Assembly: GCA_028753945.1 (NCBI GenBank)
Contig: JAPNXP010000013.1
Span: forward strand, 372,001-436,000
Reading direction: 5' to 3'
Length of the DNA: 64,000 nucleotides
Source of the DNA: Hexactinellida sp. DTS-2022
Taxonomy: Eukaryota; Porifera; Hexactinellida
The notes under the pieces were generated by a model. That model saw nothing but the letters and a program-made list of their open reading frames with translations. It was not told where the DNA came from and did no database searches. Shown here one piece after another: positions 56,721-64,000 of the stretch (position 1 is the first letter of the stretch; each line of letters opens with the position of its first letter). The position numbers and the translations under genes are program-made.

Positions 56721-57629
56721 TAGATAGTCTGATATTAATAATGCATTATTTTATACGTTGCATTGATACATATTAGTATTAAATATTAAATACAGTGTAC
56801 AAAATAACTCACCAATAAATCAGTACCCAATTTGAAATGATCTCTGTTACTGAAGTAGAAATTCCAATGTCCGAAAAAACAATATTAGCTTCGAGTCCTC
56901 TCTTTTTATGAGAATGCTATAGTGAGCTACTCGCCTAATATTGTCTTGGTAAGAATACTGATATTAAATTACTATTTTAATGTGTGCGGTACAAGCAAAA
57001 AATATGGGTGGGCTTTGCTATTATACTCTGACCTGTAGATAAATTTAGTACGTAGGTGTACATATTAATGATTAATAAGCAATTTAGTTTACTAATGTAG
57101 CGTATACATAGTACTATTTCGAAAAATTTAGTTTGACATAGATCAAGATATTGTCTCTTATTTATTAGAGTTTGTAGGTTAATTCTCACATTGTGATTCT
57201 ACTATAGGAACTGGATTAATCCAATTATTAAATGTGACCTAAAGTTCACACAATTATACTAGAGCAATCTTGAATATTGGGCACTATTTATTGTTCATGC
57301 TGTGACATTAAACAAGTGTAAAATGTTTTCAAAAAATTGAATCAATAATCGTGACCCCAGGTGCACATCCGTACTCCATGAGACACATATCCTGAAAATT
57401 TGGGATCTTAGAGTCATTTGCTGTGGAGAGGAAATAATACCAAGGCAATCATTTCAGAACTTGTCAACTACATAATAAATTTATAAAATATAAATATTTA
57501 AACTAAAATTCACAAATGTCATATAACAAAAACCATCAAACTGTCAAAGATATTTACAAACATGTTATAAAAGGGTTAATTAACTAAACGAGCTTATTCA
57601 TAAAATATGCAATTATTGAAGACTTTTTC
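56721..57629. other. Intergenic between the two phosphatase genes, right part
   Basis: AT-rich and gene-free. The 3' flank of phosphatase B lies at its right end. No repeat copy or RNA gene recognised. Confidence 0.5.
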
Positions 57630-60600
57630 TTATACAAAGTTAGCGTAGGCTTTCTCCTCGTACGATTGTATATAGTCGGCGATAAGCTTGAAACATAGAA
57701 TGTAGAGATCCAAACTTGGCACCATGCACGGCCTAGAGTTACGTAGATTCCTTACAATCTGGAAAATATCGACTTTCTTTTCAAGTTCTAGCTGTTGTAT
57801 TGCGTTAACGCTTGCAATGAATGTACCCGTTCGAGTGCTTCCATTGTCGCAATGCACTAAGATGGGATACGATTCTTTAGACTTCATTCCTCGCTCTATT
57901 TGCGTGAACTGATGGTAGAGAGTCAATACGTCAGAAACCTCTGGTAACTGATTGCGTTTCCACTTCTTGAATTGGATTTGGTGGATTGTTTGGTTGATCC
58001 CGCCCTATAAGACAGTTAGGTGAAGTAAACAATTATATGAAGTAGACCACATGACAGTTATTTAAAAAACAGTGCAATAAATAATATTCGGTTTGAATTA
58101 AAAGCCAAGCCAAATTTGAAAATGTTTGCAAATTCCTAAATTTTCTTTGACCAATAATAATATTGTTTTATGATAAAAAATGAAATATAATATACTAAAT
58201 ATAGAGGTCATCCCCGGATAATTGGGTCACTTGATCCCAGGATAGTTTGACATAATCAAACGGAGAATCCAATCAACGGTGGCTCTATTAAGCAGTCTGT
58301 TGTATATTTAGATGTATTGCATAATACAGTGGATGCCGGTTATAAGCACATCGTCGGGAACAGCACTTAAGGTGCTTATAACCAGCATGTTCTTATAACC
58401 GACATAAATTATACAGGGTATATGGCAACCGTTTTCCAACATATTGTGCTTATATCCGATATGTTCTTATAACCGGTGTGCTTATATCCGACATCTACTG
58501 TATTGGTACATACTACAAGTCCTTACCTGTTGGGTAGACACCACCAGTTTTCGTTTGATAAGATCATCAAAATGTTCTTCCTTCTCGCATCGGATCACTA
58601 GGTAGTGAACCAACATTTCCTTCCCTTCTTCTGGCCAATATTTCGCGCACATTTCATGCCCATCTTCAACCAAATCGGATAACATTACCACTACCTGAAT
58701 CCTATACTTGGTAATCATCTTCCAGAAATCATACACAGTGAATTCAAGCGGTCCTTGAGCAGCGATAAACCCTTTATGTTTCTGGTAGCTGTGCACGAAG
58801 CTAGCATTGATATAATCCTTTTCCCCATCCTGGTCAGGAATAATGCTTACACGGTGTGAATCGAAAGGTACAAAGTTGGGATATCTGTTTTTCATAACGT
58901 TAGCAACATCTGATGACTCAGAAATGTCCCGTGGGTCTACGATTCGGCTTGTCTTCATTATGAATTCGTACTTGTCTTCGAAAGGTGTTGTCATTGTACT
59001 GAGATCGCGAATTAGCGAGTTTTCATAAAATAACTGGAAGTCGTGATCGGCAATGAAAGTGTCTTTACAGCTGATAATATCCTGTATTGCGTCGTGTATG
59101 AACATGTACTGATCTTTGGTTTGCACCATGAGACACCTACTCTCACGGAGTTGAGCTACCATTTTATAGACATTCACTTTTTCGTTTTCTTTCAAATGCT
59201 CCAAGAAATAATCGAGTACGATAAAGGTGCCAGTTCTTCCCACTCCCGCACTACAGTGGACAAGAATGGGAGATTGTGTCTTTTCTGGATTGTGGAACTC
59301 TTTCGTGTGGTTTATGAATGCCAAAAGTGAGCTGGAAAATATTGGGACACCATGGTCAGGCCAAACAGTGAAATGGAACTGAGTTACAATCCTGGACTCA
59401 TTCGGATGTTCGGAGTTTTTCAATTCCAAAATTCGGATGTCGTAAGATGTGTACCGATCGATTTTCTTTAGTTTTATATCGAAATCACCGACTGTAGAGA
59501 TTTCCTGTTCTTTTTCAGGCCAGTATTGTTCGCATTTCTTCTTCATTGCCTCCATGACTCGAGTCAAAGCTACAATATGCTCAATGTTCTTTTCCCAAAT
59601 CATTCTCCAGAATTCCTTCACAGTGTGAGGCATTGGGCCTTGCGCTGCAATGTAGGTTTGAGTGTGATGGTAACCGTCAATGTAGCATGCGTTTATGTAG
59701 TCAGAGTGATTCTCACCAGTGAAAGAAAGTTTAACTCGTGAGTGCTCGTAGGGTATAATATTCGCGAATCTGTTTTTGGGTTTGTTTATCGCATTAGAAC
59801 CTGTTGTAACATCATGAATGAAATCCTTTCGCAGGCTTGAAAACTGTCTGTCGAATTCTGCGTTATTTGCGAGATGATACTCGAGTACCCTTTGTGGAAA
59901 GATATCTATTAGTACATTATACCTTTCGAATGTGAAGTCTTCATAGAGCGGTTCTGCTGCTTCTGTACTGAACATGACTGTTTCTTGAATCTCCATTGAT
60001 TTCCTAAATGTAGTGTTAACAGGTCTAGAACGTTCTTCTTTTGCTTCTATTAATTTTCCTTCCCCAAAGCCACTCGCAACATTTAATCCAACGCTTTCTG
60101 TAATGAGATGATTCTGACTGTCTGTGGTCTTAACGGATCTATGATATTGCTGGTCAATCTCTCCTTCTGAAAACTTGTACTTCATATCGCGCCTTTTTTT
60201 CAAGAAAATGAGAAGTAGAATGATCATAAGTACGAATATGGTAACGAACAAGGCCACTATTATTCCTCCAGCAATTGGCCCAATCAAACCTGAGAGTCCG
60301 CCAGGTTCGGGAATTGTTGCTCCACTCGTTCTCGCAGTGTTAATTCCAGACTCACTTATTCCGAATGTATTTTTTAACTCTATGTAATATTCATACTCCG
60401 TATCCGCCATTAGACCACTGACTACCAAATAAGTATTTGTCGTCTCGCTTGTCATCTCATACATTCCAGTACCACCAAGTATACGGTAAAATAAGACATA
60501 ACTTTCAGGTAGGACATCATTGTAAATGCTGCTCGTCCAAACGAATGTAATGGAATTTGTGCTAATATTTTCCAAGCTTATATTAGGGGTAGGAATCACT

Positions 60601-63600
60601 GGAGTTACAGGCACTTGAACTTGGACAAATATTGTATTTGACATCCCAGTTTGTGAATTCAATATATCTAGTACTTGTCCCACACAATGATAGTTTCCAG
60701 AACTTTGAAACCCAATGTTAGTTATGTTTAATGTGCTTCTGGTGTTGGTTGTATTCATAATATTGTTTGTTATCATGACGGTGCCCCCTGCAGATAGCAA
60801 TATTGTATAATTGTGATACCACTGTATAGATAACATTGGTTGAAAGCGAGGCAACGTTGTAAATTCGCAAGTAATTTCCAATAATTGCGTTGCGTAAGGT
60901 AATAAGGAATTTACTGAGGTCAGAACTATTTCAGGCTCTGGCGGTTGATTGAAACTGAAAGGTAGATTCGTAGACATGGCCTCTTGGCTCCCACCAACAC
61001 TAGCCCTGCATTGATAATCTCCTGTCTGGTTAATTTGGGATGTGGAAACCGTCAGATTGCTAATGGATACAGTGCCATTATAAGCTGTACTTATATTAAC
61101 TTTACTACTCGCGACTACTTGCGTATTGTTCAGATACCATTGTATGGCAATCTGTGAGGTGATATTGGGAAAGATACTGAATTGGCATTCTAGTGTAAAT
61201 AGATCATCGATATATATGGGTGACGCTGTTATTGTTTGAATAGAGTTAAACTGAGGAGAAGGCGGTACAACAATGATAATTATTGTATCGGTGGACAGAC
61301 CAATAACATTCGAAGATGTGCATGTATACATTCCTGTGTTTCCTTCCAACAAGAGACCAGTGTTTAGAGCAGCAGTTGATGAGCTAACAGATCCTGTCCA
61401 GAAGTATATAGGAAGTGGATGGGGTGCATTTGAGGTAACACAGCTCAGTGTAGGAGTGTATGTACCTATAACTACTTCTATGGATGCTTGGTTTGGAGAG
61501 ATGTCTGCTGTGGGAGCTACTGGTGTTTGTGAGAATATTCCAAGTACGAGGGTTGGGTTTGTTACACACGAGTAGAACCCTTGTTGCGTATCTCCAACAG
61601 TCCCATTGAGTACCAGATTGCTTCTCCCATCCCGTGGTGATACCACGTGCGGAAGGAGGGACGAGTCAGTGGTTACAAGTACTGGAGACTGTCCTGTTGT
61701 ACGGTTTGGGTTAGAATCCACATACCAATTGGCAGCATTACTCGAACTCTGTGTGACACATAGTAGGGCATCAGGGATATTAGCACTGCCTATAAGATTT
61801 GTACCATTTACTATTGGGACAGTAGAACTCCCATTGGCTAATATCTGTATTGGATCAGAACCAGCTGTGTTTATGTTAATCCTGAATGACACCATATCCC
61901 CGTACCTGTCCTCGCATACATATGTTCTATCTTTATCCAGTGTGGCTACGGTATTAGCGGGGTCAATAAATAGTCTTCTCGAACTGTTCGTAGATATTTC
62001 ATTTTGTATCAGGGTGATGTCTGTACCGATGTTTAGGAATCGAGCTCCGAATATCAACGGACAGGTTAGAGTTATATCTAGAGGTGCTCCCAGGGTGAAT
62101 GAGTACTCATAGTCGTTCGGAATACATTCTATACCTTGTGCAATATTATCAGGATCTGATTTTAACAGAAATGATTTGTTTGAGAATACAACGTATTGTA
62201 CAAATGGAGCACATCTTATATACTGACAATCAGCATTGGGGTCGAATAGAACTTGATGGATAGTTGTGTTGGTAGTCGCTGTGTCGGTCGGATATAGGAG
62301 AACTGGAATAAATCTCCAATAGGTAGGTGATGGCAAAGAAGGAATCAAACATTCAATTTTAAATATCAGGGTAAAATCGAAATAGAATACTCCTCTTTGA
62401 TAAACAAATTCGTAAATAATATTAATAACTCCATATATTCTAATACCCATAACAAAAAAGGTATTTTGAACCCTCCTCACAAAATATATACCGAATGAAG
62501 CCAGGATTCTAACACCGAAAGTTGGAATGAAACTACAAGCGAAGTTATTTCCCTCATTATGCACACTTACAGCATTATTCGTAAAGAACACACTCTCTCC
62601 CGTGGTGCTGTCACGTATATGGTAGAAACCTATGCTGGCAGAAGTGCCTGGAGGTATAACAGTGCCATCGGGCTGATACCAGGTGATGACTTGATCGGGA
62701 CTGTCAGGAAAACAGTGGAACTCAGATACTACATCGAATATATCTGCGTGAATCCCACCTCTGAAGATTGAACCTGTACTGAATGGTACAACAGTTACAC
62801 CTTTAAAGAAGTACAATCTAATTAGTACTGTGGTAAATGAGGTAGTAGGACCCACTGTATTACCAAATCTGTTTGATGCGTAGATGTATATGATATAAAT
62901 AGTATTGGGGAGAAGTACCGTCAGTGTAAATGTGCTGGATCCATCTGGGATTGGTTGATAAATTGTATGGTTAGAAACTGTAATGTAGACCAAAGTATAA
63001 TTTTCCATCAAAAGAGGTGTCCTGTCGGTTCCATTCCATGAAACAAATGCAGTAAAGAATGTTATTGAGCTTACAACAAGTGGGATTACATCAGGGAGGT
63101 AGCTAGGATTAACGATGACATTAATCGCGGAGGAGTTAGTAGGGAGACTAGCACCTACAGTGGCTACACACTCGTATTGGCCAGCATCAGATACAGATGC
63201 AATGGTAATGGCAAGTGTACTCGTTGCTATGTTTCCGGAGACACTCGTTGTGTTTATAGACACTGTGTTAAGTGTCCCATTGTGGTACCATAGAATTGAG
63301 ATAGGAGAAGTCACGTTTGGGAAAGTAGAGAATGCACATGATAACTGAAACGTGTCTGTGACGAATATGTTTCCCTCTGTGAGCAGCTGTGTACTGCTAA
63401 CTGATTGCGGAGCTGGTGGTATGACAGTAATGGAAATGGTATCAGTGGAACTATAGACTACGTTGGAAGATACACAAATGTAGTCCCCTGTATCAGCTTC
63501 CAACAACAGACTGGTGTCTAATAACTCACTATTCGTACCTGCCCAGTACGAGATGGTGTAGGGATGTGGTGAGTTGCTGAATCCACACATCAACACGTCT

Positions 63601-64000
63601 GTACTACTCCCAATGGTTATCTCTATATTGGTCGTATCTGGAGTAATCACAGCGATAGGGCTAACAGGCAGTTGTGAGAATAAACTGTATGATAAGATTC
63701 TATTCATGGAATCTCTACAGTAGAAATAACCTTGTCTGTCGGATGGTAATACTGTGCTAACGATCAAGTCACTTCTACCCACACGAGGATTGGAGACATA
63801 GGGTTGTTCAATTATATTATTCGAAACAAGTGTGTACGTGGCTTCCATAGAACGGTTAGGATTGGCATTTGTGTACCACTCCACTGCTAGCAGATTGCTA
63901 TCAGACAGACAGAAGAGAGTAGTCTGATTCGTGATGTAACTAGTACCGTTAATAGTGGGATTAATAGTGGTAGAACTATCGAATACTTGCAATGAAGTGC
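57630..64000 (-). CDS. Receptor-type tyrosine phosphatase B, paralogue of A, 5' part cut by window edge
   Basis: Exon 2 (58004-57630) and exon 1 (58527 to beyond 64000) join exactly as in A (VVSTQQ|GGINQT). The visible part starts inside the first SIFRGG-type unit and contains the whole second unit, three further Ig domains, one FN3, a membrane span (FVLMIILLLIFLKKRRD), D1 with VWPDHGVP and HCSAGVGRTG, and D2 with HCDNGSTRTG. D2 again has no WPD aspartate (FKKWKRNQLPE). Compared with A it lacks one membrane-proximal Ig domain of about 115 residues. The cytoplasmic part is almost identical to A at both protein and DNA level, while parts of the ectodomain differ strongly. Tandem head-to-tail arrangement with A indicates recent local duplication. 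Confidence 0.92.
58327..58500. mobile_element. Complete 'ttataaccggcat' Tigger-like MITE in phosphatase B intron
   Basis: Terminal repeats cagtggatgccggttataag and ttatatccgacatctactg, flanked by TA on both sides. Internal gttcttataaccgacata and cttatatccgatatg repeat the terminal words. It lies in the intron 58005-58526, ending 27 bp from the exon 1 donor. The same family is truncated at 19170-19277. Confidence 0.85.

Overview
The window is nuclear DNA of an animal: AT-rich, with GT-AG introns, no operons and no bacterial features. Animal hallmarks are a ferritin gene with a 5' iron-responsive element, a CaMKII association domain, a transmembrane IGFBP/VWFC-type protein, and two receptor tyrosine phosphatases with Ig/FN3 ectodomains and tandem phosphatase domains. 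Genes are compact, many are single-exon, and non-autonomous DNA transposons are dense. This would suit an early-branching animal such as a sponge, but the taxon is my inference and is not shown by the sequence.

Layout. 1-3.9 kb: no gene seen, one hairpin element. 3.98-4.38 kb: small unrecognised gene behind a TATA box. 4.4-9.45 kb: AT-rich, transposon remnants only. 9.46-12.44 kb: two tandem 3'-terminal exons of CaMKII type (+), with no N-lobe exons visible. 12.9-14.8 kb: three tandem UBE2D-like genes that all lack the catalytic cysteine. 15.1-17.1 kb: putative mitochondrial helical-repeat protein. 17.5-20.0 kb: four-exon mitochondrial aspartate aminotransferase. 20.3-20.8 kb: frameshifted coiled-coil remnant. 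21.1-21.7 kb: ferritin (-). 22.4-23.0 kb: HPRT. 23.6-24.8 kb: peroxisomal enoyl-CoA isomerase ending in SKL. 25.4-26.0 kb: unrecognised gene (-). 26.8 kb: NDUFA1. 27.5-28.9 kb: PIP4K2. 29.4-30.7 kb: NHL-repeat protein (-). 30.8-31.7 kb: ANP32 (-). 32.6-37.1 kb: three-exon protein with a degenerate kinesin-like head, a DEP domain and ankyrin repeats. 37.6-44.8 kb: eight-exon CRIM1-like membrane protein, with RNASEH2B (-) nested in its third intron. 45.4-54.3 kb and 57.6 kb to the window end: two paralogous receptor tyrosine phosphatases (-), the second cut by the window edge.

The housekeeping genes (GOT2, NDUFA1, HPRT, ferritin, enoyl-CoA isomerase, RNASEH2B, PIP4K2) do not form a pathway. The common theme is catalytically degraded signalling proteins: E2 enzymes without cysteine, a kinase C-lobe with NFG for DFG, a kinesin head without P-loop or switch II, and phosphatase D2 domains without the WPD aspartate. 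A second theme is a Tigger/pogo-like MITE family that repeatedly lies 30-50 bp upstream of start codons.
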